Source: an uncultured Pelagibacteraceae bacterium (GTDB lineage Bacteria > Pseudomonadota > Alphaproteobacteria > Pelagibacterales > Pelagibacteraceae). Taken from it: 64,000 nucleotides of DNA. The stretch is taken from the NCBI GenBank assembly GCA_902601705.1, contig CACKNV010000004.1:1-64000 (forward strand), given 5' to 3'. Numbering within the stretch: position 1 is the first letter of the stretch; every line of letters begins with the position of its first letter. Below the pieces are notes generated by a model. That model ran no database searches. It saw nothing but the letters and a program-made list of their open reading frames with translations, and was not told where the DNA came from. Positions 10,797-19,615 of this stretch are shown here, one piece after another. A program made the translations under genes and the position numbers.

Positions 10797-12200
10797 ATGA
10801 AAAAAAAAATATATGATATCTTAGTAGTAGGTTCTGGATTATCAAGTTTGTCATTTATAGATAGTTATTTGGAAAAAAATGATAAAATTGATATAATTTC
10901 ATTCAAAAAAACTAAAAAAATTTTTTCACAAATAAATAACAAGCACATTCTCAAAATCTTGCCACCTCAAATGATAGGTGAAGAAAAACAAGTTCTTGAT
11001 TATTTTTCAATTAATAAAATATTTATTAAGAATAAAACTAAAATTTTTGGCTCACTAGAATTTGGCGGTTTGTCGAACTATTGGGGTTTACAAATAGATA
11101 AAAATATCAAAAAAGATTTAATACATTATTCTACAAAAACACAAAAAAAGATTATAAACTCTTTTATTGAGATTTTTATTAAACAAAATTTACTAGGAGA
11201 GGTTGATAAAAACAATCAAAACTTATTTGAAAAAAATCCTTATATAGATGAAGAACTTTTAAAAAATAATAAATTTTTTAAAACGGAAGAACCAATTTTA
11301 GCCTTTCGAAAAAAAGCTAGAGGAAAAAAAATTAATCTTAATCTGATTAATGAGAAAAAAGAAAGCTTAACAGCTAATAATTTCTTTAAAAGAAATTTAA
11401 AAAATAGAAAGATAATTTTTCATAATTACTTTGTTGAAAAAATATCCAAATACAAAAAACAAATTATTTTACAATGTTCAAATGGATTTCAAAAAAAAAC
11501 ATTTATTACCAAAAAACTAGTTTTAGGTTGTGGTACACTAGTAACTACCAAATTAATAATGGATTATTTAAAAATAAATACTGAAATTAAAATTAATCAT
11601 CATCCTAGATTATTTTCACTTTATTTTTCAAAAAAAAAGTGGGTTAATAAAATGAATTTTCAACCATCGCATTTTCATTTAAAATTAAAAAATAATCCCT
11701 CTCTTTTTACTGCTGACTTTAGACCTGGAAATAAATTAATTATAGATGCATTAATTAAATTTAAGAAAATATTATTTCCTTTAAAATTTTTATTAAATTT
11801 CTTAAGAGAATATTTTATCTTTTCAAATATTTTTATTCATCCAAAATATAGCAATTTGTATATTAAAAAACAAAACAATCATTTTGTAGTATATTCAAAG
11901 AAAAATTATCAAAATAAACTTTTTAAAGAATTTGGTAAAAAAATTTATACTTTCCTAAAATCTTCAAAGAAGATATTTCCCTTATATATAAATTATTTTC
12001 CAGGATACGGTGCTGATTTTCATTACTTCGGAACTCTTTTGATGGGAAATTTAAAAAAATCAATTTTAAATGAAAATTGTCAGTTAAATAAAAATAAGAA
12101 TATCTATATTGTGGATGGCTCAGCTCTCAAATTCCAAAATAATAAATATCCTTTAGGAGTAATTATGGCTAATGCTCGAAGAATAGGAAAAGAAATATAA
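10797..12200 (+). CDS. GMC-family-like FAD-dependent oxidoreductase (island gene 1)
   Basis: The N terminus has an FAD-binding Rossmann motif (YDILVVGSGLSSLSF). The C terminus has the GMC oxidoreductase pattern: GADFHYFGTLLMG around residues 405-417 with the probable catalytic His, then YIVDGSALKF and MANARRIGKEI. The middle is very rich in Lys, Asn and Ile and has no recognisable motif. GMC enzymes oxidise alcohols, often on sugars; the substrate here is not known. It begins with an A10 tract right after ATG. Its stop overlaps the next gene by 1 nt. First gene of an accessory glycan-type cluster. Oxidoreductase family is fairly sure; the function is inference. Confidence 0.75.
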   Translation: MKKKIYDILVVGSGLSSLSFIDSYLEKNDKIDIISFKKTKKIFSQINNKHILKILPPQMIGEEKQVLDYFSINKIFIKNKTKIFGSLEFGGLSNYWGLQIDKNIKKDLIHYSTKTQKKIINSFIEIFIKQNLLGEVDKNNQNLFEKNPYIDEELLKNNKFFKTEEPILAFRKKARGKKINLNLINEKKESLTANNFFKRNLKNRKIIFHNYFVEKISKYKKQIILQCSNGFQKKTFITKKLVLGCGTLVTTKLIMDYLKINTEIKINHHPRLFSLYFSKKKWVNKMNFQPSHFHLKLKNNPSLFTADFRPGNKLIIDALIKFKKILFPLKFLLNFLREYFIFSNIFIHPKYSNLYIKKQNNHFVVYSKKNYQNKLFKEFGKKIYTFLKSSKKIFPLYINYFPGYGADFHYFGTLLMGNLKKSILNENCQLNKNKNIYIVDGSALKFQNNKYPLGVIMANARRIGKEI

Positions 12201-13441
12201 TGTTTAGAATATGGATTTATTTAAGTATCAAAAACTTCTTTTTAGCTTTTAAAAGTTCAAAAAAGATTGCTGAGAGAAAAAAATTTATAGAATATTATAT
12301 TAAAAAACAATCAAAAAAAAAAAAAGTTTTTTTATTTAGTCAATGTAGAGTAGCTTTTTTATTTATACTAAATTTTTTAAAAAAAAATAATAAAACAGGT
12401 AAAAATGAGGTTATATTTTGTGCTTATAACTTACCTGAGATGATTAATATTGCACATAATTTAAAATTAAAAATTAAATTTTGTGATTTGGATCATAAAT
12501 CAGGACTTATGGATCCTGAAAAAGTTAAAAAGCTGACCTCAAAAAAAACATTAGCAATTATTATGACAAATATGTTTAATGATTATCAAGCTGCAAAAAA
12601 AATCAAATCTTTATCAATAAGTAAAAAAATCCCATTGATTGAAGATAATGCAATATATTTCGATAATTTTTCAAAAAATAAGAACAAAAAATATTTTTCT
12701 GGTTCATTAGGAGATTATTCTATTTACAGTTTCAATATAATGAAAAATATATCCTCTTTTTACGGTGGAGCTTTATCTACAAACAATCATGAGTTTACAC
12801 AATTTTATTTAAGAGAGGAAAAAAAATTAAAAAAATTTCCATTTTTTTCATTATTTAAACAAATTTTAATTTTTTTTATACTTAAGGTAATGTCTATAAG
12901 TCAACTATATAAGGGCTTTTTTAGATACATAATAAAATATGTGCACCAATATAATATTAAATTTTTGTTAGAATTATTTTACCCCTCATTAAAATCTATT
13001 AGAAAAAAATTTCCTAAACTTTATTTTTCTAAAATAAGTAGTATTTCAATTAATGCTACATACCTCCAGCTTAAAAAAAAGGACAAGGACTTAATTTTTG
13101 ACTTACGAAAAAAAAAACATAAACTTTATTTAAAAATTTTTAGCCAAAATAAAAATAACAATTTTACATTAATAAATAAATCAGATGAAAATTATCAAAA
13201 TTTTTTGGATTTTCCTATTTTGGTGAAAAGAAAAGAAAACTTAAATAAATTTTTACTAAGCCATGGAATAGAAGTTCGCATGAAACACTATTATAATTGC
13301 GCTAAAATGTTTAATAATAAAAGTAGTAATGCTGTTGCTGAAAAATATGAGAAAGAGCTGATATGTCTACCTGTTCATCCAAAAATAACACCTTCATATA
13401 TAAGTTTTGTAGCGAAAAAAATTAATCAATTTTATGAATAA
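12200..13441 (+). CDS. DegT/DnrJ/EryC1/StrS-type PLP-dependent aminotransferase (island gene 2)
   Basis: Sugar aminotransferase-like protein of 413 residues. The PLP-contacting Asp lies in PLIEDNAIYFD (about residue 149). The likely Schiff-base lysine is K182 in DYSIYSFNIMKNISSFYGGAL, which resembles the family S(F/x)..K.....GG pattern in a diverged form. Family members transaminate keto-sugars in surface-glycan pathways. An A13 tract at 12313-12325 encodes the KKKK at residues 39-42 and could be prone to slippage. Starts on the last base of the preceding stop, so it is probably co-translated with the GMC-like enzyme. Confidence 0.75.
   Translation: MFRIWIYLSIKNFFLAFKSSKKIAERKKFIEYYIKKQSKKKKVFLFSQCRVAFLFILNFLKKNNKTGKNEVIFCAYNLPEMINIAHNLKLKIKFCDLDHKSGLMDPEKVKKLTSKKTLAIIMTNMFNDYQAAKKIKSLSISKKIPLIEDNAIYFDNFSKNKNKKYFSGSLGDYSIYSFNIMKNISSFYGGALSTNNHEFTQFYLREEKKLKKFPFFSLFKQILIFFILKVMSISQLYKGFFRYIIKYVHQYNIKFLLELFYPSLKSIRKKFPKLYFSKISSISINATYLQLKKKDKDLIFDLRKKKHKLYLKIFSQNKNNNFTLINKSDENYQNFLDFPILVKRKENLNKFLLSHGIEVRMKHYYNCAKMFNNKSSNAVAEKYEKELICLPVHPKITPSYISFVAKKINQFYE
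12313..12325 (+). repeat. A13 homopolymer inside the DegT-like gene
   Basis: Thirteen consecutive A bases near codon 39 of the aminotransferase gene. In the length given here the frame is open on both sides. A change of one base would truncate the protein early. It is the longest homopolymer I noticed inside a coding region of the window. Confidence 0.9.
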
Positions 13442-15026
13442 AATTATCAATTTTTTAAACCGTAATCATAAAATTTCAATCTTATTAGCTTTTACATGTG
13501 TATTTTCATTTTTAGTAAATTATATGGTGGGTTCAAACGGAGTTTATCCAGTAGACACATTCATACATTATGACAATGGCTATAGAATACTTTTAGGAGA
13601 TGATCCAATCAAAGACTATTGGATCGTTCATGGCTTACTTATAGATTACCTACAATCTATTTTTTTCTTCATTTTTGGAAATAATTGGATTTCATATTTA
13701 ATTCATTCATCTTTATTAAATGTTGCTATAGCAATTTTTTCAATTTATGTTTTTTTAACTTTAAAAATAAAATTTGAATACCTGATTATTATTTCAATAT
13801 CAGTTTCTTTACTTGCCTATCCTGTTAGCGGTAGTCCATTTTTAGATTTACATTCAACTTTTTTTTCATTATTTGCGTTTTACTTCATAATTTTATGGAT
13901 AATTAAAAAAAAAAATTATTTTTGGTTTTTTGTATCTTTCTTTCTGTGCTTAGCTTTTTTTTCAAAACAAGTTCCAGCAGCTTATTTTATACTTACTTTT
14001 AGTTTTTTGAACTTAATTTTTGCAGCAAATAATAAAGATTTGAAAATAGTATATTTTTATATATTCGGAGCATTTGCATTTTTGATTTTATTAATTTTTT
14101 TTTTATTTTTGAGAGAAGTCGATTTAGGGGATTTTATTTTACAGATTTTTTTATTTCCAAAAACAATTGGTTTAGACAGATATTCAAATTATATTTTAAA
14201 CTTTCACAATACTTTATCTGAATACAAGTTCGTATATATTGTTCTATTTGGTATAATAACTTTAAATATATTCTTTTTTAAAAACATAAAAAATTATTTC
14301 GCTTCGAATGAATTAAAGATATTAATAGCAGTTATTTTTTTTGTTATATCTAATATTGTTCACCAGTTTTATACTAAAAACCAAATTTATATATTTTATT
14401 TAATACCATTGCTAACTGGATTTTTAATATATTTTACAAATTCATTTAATATAAAAAAAAAGAAGATTATAATATACTCGTTTATATTTTTGTGTTTGTT
14501 CTCAACAATAAAATATTCAGAAAGATACAATCTGGACAGAAAATTTCACGAACTCGAATATGTTGAAAAAAATAATTCAATCAAAATTAGTTCTTTCAGT
14601 AAAAATTTTAAAGGCTTAAATTGGATCTCACCTTATTTTAAAAATCCTAACGAAGAATTAGAAATTATGAATAATTTATATGAAGCTCTTAAAAATGATC
14701 AAGCTAATAAAATGCTGATAACAGAATATAATTTTTTCTCTAGTATATTAGGTGAGAATTTGAATAGTCCAAGCAGAACATATGATGACATAAGTTATCC
14801 AAAAAAAAACACTTTATATTATGAGTCTTATAAAAATTTTTTAATAAATAAAATTGTATCTAAAAAAATTCAAAATCTATATGTATTTGAACCCAAAAAT
14901 ATAAATCAAGAAAGATTAGATCATTTAATTTTTGATTATGTTTCAAAAGATTGTTTTGAGATTAAAGATATAAATTCTTTTATAAAAAAATTAGTTGTAA
15001 GAAAATGTAATGAATTTAAAAATTAA
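13434..15026 (+). CDS. Polytopic membrane protein, GT-C glycosyltransferase-like (island gene 3)
   Basis: A 530-residue protein with about ten or more hydrophobic segments over residues 15-360 and a soluble C-terminal domain. The first periplasmic-side loop carries acidic residues (YPVDTFIHYDNGYRILLGDDPIKDYW), the arrangement seen in GT-C enzymes, which use polyprenyl-phosphate sugars as donors. No specific family could be assigned. It overlaps the aminotransferase by 8 nt and the GNAT gene by 17 nt. The role as a transferase is inference; it could also be an export or polymerase-type protein. Confidence 0.55.
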   Translation: MNKIINFLNRNHKISILLAFTCVFSFLVNYMVGSNGVYPVDTFIHYDNGYRILLGDDPIKDYWIVHGLLIDYLQSIFFFIFGNNWISYLIHSSLLNVAIAIFSIYVFLTLKIKFEYLIIISISVSLLAYPVSGSPFLDLHSTFFSLFAFYFIILWIIKKKNYFWFFVSFFLCLAFFSKQVPAAYFILTFSFLNLIFAANNKDLKIVYFYIFGAFAFLILLIFFLFLREVDLGDFILQIFLFPKTIGLDRYSNYILNFHNTLSEYKFVYIVLFGIITLNIFFFKNIKNYFASNELKILIAVIFFVISNIVHQFYTKNQIYIFYLIPLLTGFLIYFTNSFNIKKKKIIIYSFIFLCLFSTIKYSERYNLDRKFHELEYVEKNNSIKISSFSKNFKGLNWISPYFKNPNEELEIMNNLYEALKNDQANKMLITEYNFFSSILGENLNSPSRTYDDISYPKKNTLYYESYKNFLINKIVSKKIQNLYVFEPKNINQERLDHLIFDYVSKDCFEIKDINSFIKKLVVRKCNEFKN

Positions 15027-15630
15027 AGAATATAAAAACTCTATTGATGAGGTGACAAAATCAAAAATTATAAGCCTTTTGAGAGAGGAAAACTCAGACT
15101 CTATTTTAGCTAAATTGTCCTCAGATAATATAGATTCTTTCATTGAAATATTAGTAAGATCAAACAAGTTAAATTTATTCACTTGTGAATTAAATAACGA
15201 GGTTATCGGTTATGCAACTTTTGCGAATAAACCAAGTTTTCTTGTCTCAGAATTTTATGAAATTAAATATAAAATATTTTTAAATTTGTTAATTAACTTT
15301 CACTTCTTAACAATTTTGAATCTTTTAATCTCAATTGTGAGAGTTGACATAATTTTATTAAATAAGACTAATAAACAACTACTTGAAAGTAATTTTAATC
15401 TAAATCTTTTGGCAATCAAAAAAAAATATCAATCTAAAGGAATTGGAAAGTTATTTTTAGAAGAAATTTTAAAAAAAATCAAAGCTCAAAATTTAATTCT
15501 ATATATCACTTGCGAAACATACGATGATAGAGCTTTAGATTTTTATATTAAAAAATGTAATTTTGAAAAAATAGGAATAAAATTGAGGTTTTTTAAAAAT
15601 TTACATGTCTTAAGTAAAAAAATTAATTAA
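15010..15630 (+). CDS. GNAT-family N-acetyltransferase (island gene 4)
   Basis: A 206-residue GNAT-like protein. The acetyl-CoA pyrophosphate-binding motif is in AIKKKYQSKGIGKLFLEEIL (pattern Q-x-x-G-x-G), followed by ITCETYDDRALDFYIKKCNFEKIG, typical of motif B. Upstream is a hydrophobic insertion (about residues 80-118) that could be membrane-associated. In a sugar locus such enzymes commonly N-acylate amino sugars; this substrate is inferred from the neighbouring aminotransferase. Its 3' end overlaps the convergent GT2 gene by 8 nt. Confidence 0.75.
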   Translation: MNLKIKEYKNSIDEVTKSKIISLLREENSDSILAKLSSDNIDSFIEILVRSNKLNLFTCELNNEVIGYATFANKPSFLVSEFYEIKYKIFLNLLINFHFLTILNLLISIVRVDIILLNKTNKQLLESNFNLNLLAIKKKYQSKGIGKLFLEEILKKIKAQNLILYITCETYDDRALDFYIKKCNFEKIGIKLRFFKNLHVLSKKIN

Positions 15631-16492
15631 GAATTTTTTTATTTTTGATAAAATTTTGCCATTTACTCAACTCTTTAATATTATTTTTACCTTTAACGAA
15701 TAACAAAACGAAATTAAAAACAAATATAGAAATTGTTAAAAATAAAAATATTGAATTTTTAAAAAATATTGTCATTAAAATGAAAATTGATAAGTAAGAC
15801 AAAGAAAATAATATCACATTTAAGTGCAAGACACTTATAACTCTTAAAGAGTGTAAGACAAGGCCTAAAAAATTTACTTTAGATTGACCATAATATCTCT
15901 CTCTTCTTTTTGCGTAAACCCTTTTGATACGACAATTTAAAGACACCGCGCTAGAATAGGCTAGCCATGCCTTATTATTTTTTAAAATATTTGACAAATT
16001 TTTTGAATGGAAGCTGCTAAAGTTTCCATAACTAATCCAATGAGAAGATAAAACAAATGTAAGCAATTTATGAAACATATATAATATTTTAAATATTAAA
16101 CTTTCCTTTCTACTTGTTCTGTTTGAAGTAACAACGCAGTCCAGATTTCTTTCGGCTTCATTAATCATCTCATTAATTTTAGAAGGATCATCCTCTCCAT
16201 CTGAGTCCATAATTGTGATTATTTCAGATATGTTTTTATTTTCTAAATGTTTTAGTCCAATAGCAATACTTTTTTGGCTACCTAAATTTTTATTAAGGCT
16301 GAGCAATTCAATCTCTTTAATATTATCTAAATTTTCAATTGTAATATCAGGAGGTATTGTTGAACAATCATCGATAATTAAAATATGTCCAGTTTTTAAC
16401 GCAGATTGAAGTTCACTATTTAAATTTTTTAACAATAATCTTAAGGATTGCCAATCATTATAAACAGGAATTAAAAATGTATATTTTGTCAA
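15623..16492 (-). CDS. Family 2 glycosyltransferase with C-terminal membrane segments (polyprenyl-phosphate sugar synthase type)
   Basis: A 289-residue GT-A enzyme. It shows YTFLIPVYNDWQSL, LIIDDCS (about residues 38-44), LNKNLGSQKSIAIGL and the metal-binding DSDGEDDP (about residues 96-103). Two C-terminal hydrophobic segments follow at about 215-270. This architecture matches dolichyl/undecaprenyl-phosphate sugar synthases such as ArnC or DPM1-like proteins, which load a sugar on polyprenyl phosphate. It reads against the first four island genes and with the GT-C gene at 16757. The sugar is not known. Confidence 0.8.
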   Translation of the reverse strand: MTKYTFLIPVYNDWQSLRLLLKNLNSELQSALKTGHILIIDDCSTIPPDITIENLDNIKEIELLSLNKNLGSQKSIAIGLKHLENKNISEIITIMDSDGEDDPSKINEMINEAERNLDCVVTSNRTSRKESLIFKILYMFHKLLTFVLSSHWISYGNFSSFHSKNLSNILKNNKAWLAYSSAVSLNCRIKRVYAKRRERYYGQSKVNFLGLVLHSLRVISVLHLNVILFSLSYLSIFILMTIFFKNSIFLFLTISIFVFNFVLLFVKGKNNIKELSKWQNFIKNKKILN

Positions 16493-16505
16493 AATAAAAA
16501 TAATT

Positions 16506-16760
16506 CTACTTTAATTCTGATTTAATTTTATTAAAAAATTCTTTGATTAATTGTGCATCCTGTACATCTAAATAACGATCTCTTTTATTTGCAGAACTAA
16601 TTTCCTCTCTAATCTTTTTTTTTATAGCAATCACATTTTCTTCTGAGCTTAAAAAATAAACTTGTTTTTTAATTTCTCTGATAGTTGCTCCAATAGTAAT
16701 TTGAAATAGAATAAAAAAAAGAAAAAAAACAATCATACATTTATAAATAAATATTTTCAT
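16506..16760 (-). CDS. Small membrane-anchored or secreted protein of unknown function (island)
   Basis: An 84-residue protein with a hydrophobic N-terminal segment (about residues 7-25, signal peptide or anchor) and a charged helical remainder ending DVQDAQLIKEFFNKIKSELK. I do not recognise the family. It overlaps the upstream GT-C gene by 4 nt (ATGA arrangement) and lies 13 nt before the GT2 gene, so it is probably translated with them. It might be a partner of one of the glycosyltransferases; that is only inference from position. Confidence 0.6.
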   Translation of the reverse strand: MKIFIYKCMIVFFLFFILFQITIGATIREIKKQVYFLSSEENVIAIKKKIREEISSANKRDRYLDVQDAQLIKEFFNKIKSELK

Positions 16761-18400
16761 AGGTTATTTTTTTTATATATAGTATATAAAATAGCTCCGT
16801 CTATTTTAAGTTGGTAAAACTTACTAAAATTTTTAGGGATATCATATTTATCATTAAGTGTTTTATCAACCTCTGAAATGTTATTAGAAAATATTAAATC
16901 TGCTCTTTGAAAATCCTGCCCAACAAGTATTATCTTCTCTCTTTCTGATTTTTTAAAGATATCTAAAGTACGAATTAGTGGCGTCCATGATGCTGTTCCA
17001 ATAAAGATTTTCTCGTCATTCTTCTTTGACTCAAATATCCTCTCAAAAAAATGCCTTGCAGATAATGCAGTAAAATCTACTTCAAATTTATTTTTATAAT
17101 TATCTGAAACTAAACTGTTGAAATATAATCCTTGATATGGATGATATTTATACATTTTAAAAGCTATTAGAGTAAGTGATAAAATTAAAATATTTATAAA
17201 TAATACGACTTTATTTTTTTTTTTAAAAAAAATATAAATATTATTAAGCCCAAAAGATGCGATATAAATTAAATAAACGTTTATAAAGTATAGATGTTTC
17301 CAAGCATTCAATAACTTAATATTTAAAAAAATTACTAAGGTCATTAATATCAAAAAATTTAATGAAATAAAAACATCAAACTTTTCCTTAACACCCTTCC
17401 ATATATCATAGCTTAAATTATTTTGATCAATGCTAACGAGCCTTTGATAAAGTCTTTTGAAAATTAAAAAAAAACCAATTGTAAATAAAAAAATATGTAA
17501 AACTGGCGTAGATATTAAAATCCATAAAGGAATATAACTGAAAGGTAAAAAATCGTTTGGAATATAATTTCCATTAAAAAAAATGTGAATACTTGGAGAC
17601 CAATTATTAATCACAGCTAAAAAATTTTTTAAGGGTGATGACCACAAATACGGCCAAATAGCTATTAAAAATAAAAATGTAGCTATTGAATATAGAAAAA
17701 TTTTGCCAAAATATTTTAAGTCAGACTTTTTTGAAAGTATGGATAAAAGATAAAAAAAAATGAAAGATAGAGGCAATGCTAATCCAATAATCCTAGTCTG
17801 AATACAAATTGCAGATATAAATGATAGAAAAACTAGGTTCTTGATATCGTAAGTCAAGAAACATCTAAAGGAATAAAAATATCCCATTATTAGGAAAGTT
17901 AAAAATACTATATCTTTCATGTTATAAAAACTTTCGCCATAAATTCTTGGAGAAAGTATAAAGAGGACGCATCCAAAAAAACTAATTAGCCTGTTGAACC
18001 TGAGAGATAGAAGTCTATAAAAATAAATACATCCAACGAAATAAAAAATAAAATTTAGATAATGTCTTACTTCATAAAATTCTTTAGGATTATCTAATTT
18101 TAAAGCTAATTCAAGAATAGCAGCTGGCACATCAAAGATTATACTATATTTGTTATACTCGATGGTGGATGGAAGGGAAATATCAGATATTTGAGATAAT
18201 TTAATTTTAACTAAACTTTTTAAATCATTAAAATCGGTAAAAGATAATAAATAATCAAGCCAATAAAATCCATTCAGTCTATGAAATTTATCATCTATTC
18301 CAATACCGTAATCTCTGAATGTTAATGTTCCAATGACAAACAATAAAAAAAATAGTGCATAAATAAAATATTTTGAATTGAAAAGTGTATTTTCTTTCAT
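16757..18400 (-). CDS. GT39/ArnT-like polytopic glycosyltransferase (GT-C)
   Basis: A 547-residue integral membrane protein with about 10-12 hydrophobic segments. The first loop holds acidic residues (DYGIGIDDKFHRLNGFYWLDYLL). The segment LSPRIYGESFYNMKDIVFLTFLIMGY resembles protein mannosyltransferase/ArnT-type GT-C enzymes (S-P-R...F-Y-N-x-K-D). Such enzymes move a sugar from polyprenyl phosphate to a lipid or protein outside the inner membrane. First gene of the minus-strand half of the island; a 51-nt gap separates it from divergent sucC. Acceptor and sugar unknown. Confidence 0.7.
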   Translation of the reverse strand: MKENTLFNSKYFIYALFFLLFVIGTLTFRDYGIGIDDKFHRLNGFYWLDYLLSFTDFNDLKSLVKIKLSQISDISLPSTIEYNKYSIIFDVPAAILELALKLDNPKEFYEVRHYLNFIFYFVGCIYFYRLLSLRFNRLISFFGCVLFILSPRIYGESFYNMKDIVFLTFLIMGYFYSFRCFLTYDIKNLVFLSFISAICIQTRIIGLALPLSFIFFYLLSILSKKSDLKYFGKIFLYSIATFLFLIAIWPYLWSSPLKNFLAVINNWSPSIHIFFNGNYIPNDFLPFSYIPLWILISTPVLHIFLFTIGFFLIFKRLYQRLVSIDQNNLSYDIWKGVKEKFDVFISLNFLILMTLVIFLNIKLLNAWKHLYFINVYLIYIASFGLNNIYIFFKKKNKVVLFINILILSLTLIAFKMYKYHPYQGLYFNSLVSDNYKNKFEVDFTALSARHFFERIFESKKNDEKIFIGTASWTPLIRTLDIFKKSEREKIILVGQDFQRADLIFSNNISEVDKTLNDKYDIPKNFSKFYQLKIDGAILYTIYKKNNL

Positions 18401-18451
18401 TTTTAATTAATATATTAAATAACTCAAAATATATATATTTTCTTTAATAAA
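18401..18451. promoter_or_regulatory. Divergent intergenic spacer, sucC / island GT-C
   Basis: The 51 bases between two divergent start codons are almost pure A/T with only a few C residues and contain several TATAT and TAATAT stretches suitable as -10 elements. No clear -35 hexamer was found. It must hold the 5' signals for sucC, unless transcription comes from elsewhere, and probably those of the minus-strand island genes. Confidence 0.35.
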
Positions 18452-19615
18452 ATGAATATTCATGAGCACCAAGCTAAACAAATTTTAAGAGAGTTTAATA
18501 TTCCAGTATCAAAAGGTGTAGTGGTATTTTCAATCAACGAAATACGTGAAAAAATTTCTCAATTAAAAAGTAAAGAATTTGTTTTAAAAGCTCAAATTCA
18601 TGCAGGAGGAAGAGGAAAAGCTGGAGGGGTAAAACTTGTGACAAGTGTTGAAAATTTACTGAAAGAAGCAAAAATAATGATGGGTAAAACATTGATTACT
18701 CATCAGACTGGACCAGAGGGTAAACAAGTAAAAAGATTATATATTGAGGAAGCTTCGAAAATTTCTAGAGAGTTATATTTATCTTGTTTAATCGATAGAG
18801 AGACAGCAAAGATAGCATTTATAAGTAGTACAGAAGGTGGAATGGATATTGAAAAAGTAGCCGCTGAAACTCCTAACAAAATAATTACCAATAAAGTTGA
18901 TTTAAAAAAAGAAGGACCTTCAAAAGAGGAAATCGAAAATATAATTTCTATTTTTAATTTCAAAGATGAACAGAAAAATATTGCCTCTCAAATAATAAAG
19001 TCACTTTATGAAATAATCATAAAAAAAGATGCAAACCTAATCGAAATTAATCCATTAATTGTAACCAAATCAGATAAGCTAATCTGTCTAGATGCAAAGA
19101 TGAATTTTGATGATAACGCAATTTTTAGAAGGCCAGAAATAATTAAATTAAGAGATTTAAATGAAGAGGATCCTGCTGAAGTTGAAGCAAGCAAAAATGA
19201 ATTGGCTTATATTAAACTTAATGGATCAATAGGTTGTATGGTAAATGGCGCAGGACTGGCTATGGCTACAATGGACATAATTAAACTTTATGGCAAAGAA
19301 CCTGCAAATTTTTTAGATGTTGGAGGTGGAGCTTCAAAAGAAAAAGTAGCAGCTGCATTTAAATTAATATTATCTGATAAAAATGTAAAAGGTATATTAA
19401 TTAATATATTTGGAGGGATAATGAGATGCGATGTTCTCGCTCAAGGTGTTGTAGATGCTGCGAATGAAATTAAATTATCGATTCCTCTGGTAGTAAGACT
19501 GGCAGGTACGAACTTTGAAGAAGGAAAGGAAATATTAGAAAAGTCTAATTTAGAAATTTTATCTGCATCAGATTTAAACGATGCAGCTAAAAAAATTGTT
19601 GAGGCAATAAAATAG
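18452..19615 (+). CDS. sucC: Succinyl-CoA synthetase (ADP-forming) beta subunit
   Basis: The ATP-grasp subunit of succinyl-CoA synthetase, which makes ATP or GTP from succinyl-CoA. It starts with [15 protein letters not shown] and contains [16 protein letters not shown] (nucleotide-binding loop), IEINPLIVT and the C-terminal [16 protein letters not shown] and [12 protein letters not shown]. The 387 residues match the family. The stop overlaps the GTG start of sucD by 1 nt. Confidence 0.97.
   Translation: MNIHEHQAKQILREFNIPVSKGVVVFSINEIREKISQLKSKEFVLKAQIHAGGRGKAGGVKLVTSVENLLKEAKIMMGKTLITHQTGPEGKQVKRLYIEEASKISRELYLSCLIDRETAKIAFISSTEGGMDIEKVAAETPNKIITNKVDLKKEGPSKEEIENIISIFNFKDEQKNIASQIIKSLYEIIIKKDANLIEINPLIVTKSDKLICLDAKMNFDDNAIFRRPEIIKLRDLNEEDPAEVEASKNELAYIKLNGSIGCMVNGAGLAMATMDIIKLYGKEPANFLDVGGGASKEKVAAAFKLILSDKNVKGILINIFGGIMRCDVLAQGVVDAANEIKLSIPLVVRLAGTNFEEGKEILEKSNLEILSASDLNDAAKKIVEAIK

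Noticed and set aside
10797-18400. Island as a toxin, phage-defence or secondary-metabolite cluster
   Set aside because: No nuclease, kinase, polyketide or peptide-synthetase motif was seen; the enzyme families fit surface sugar modification better.
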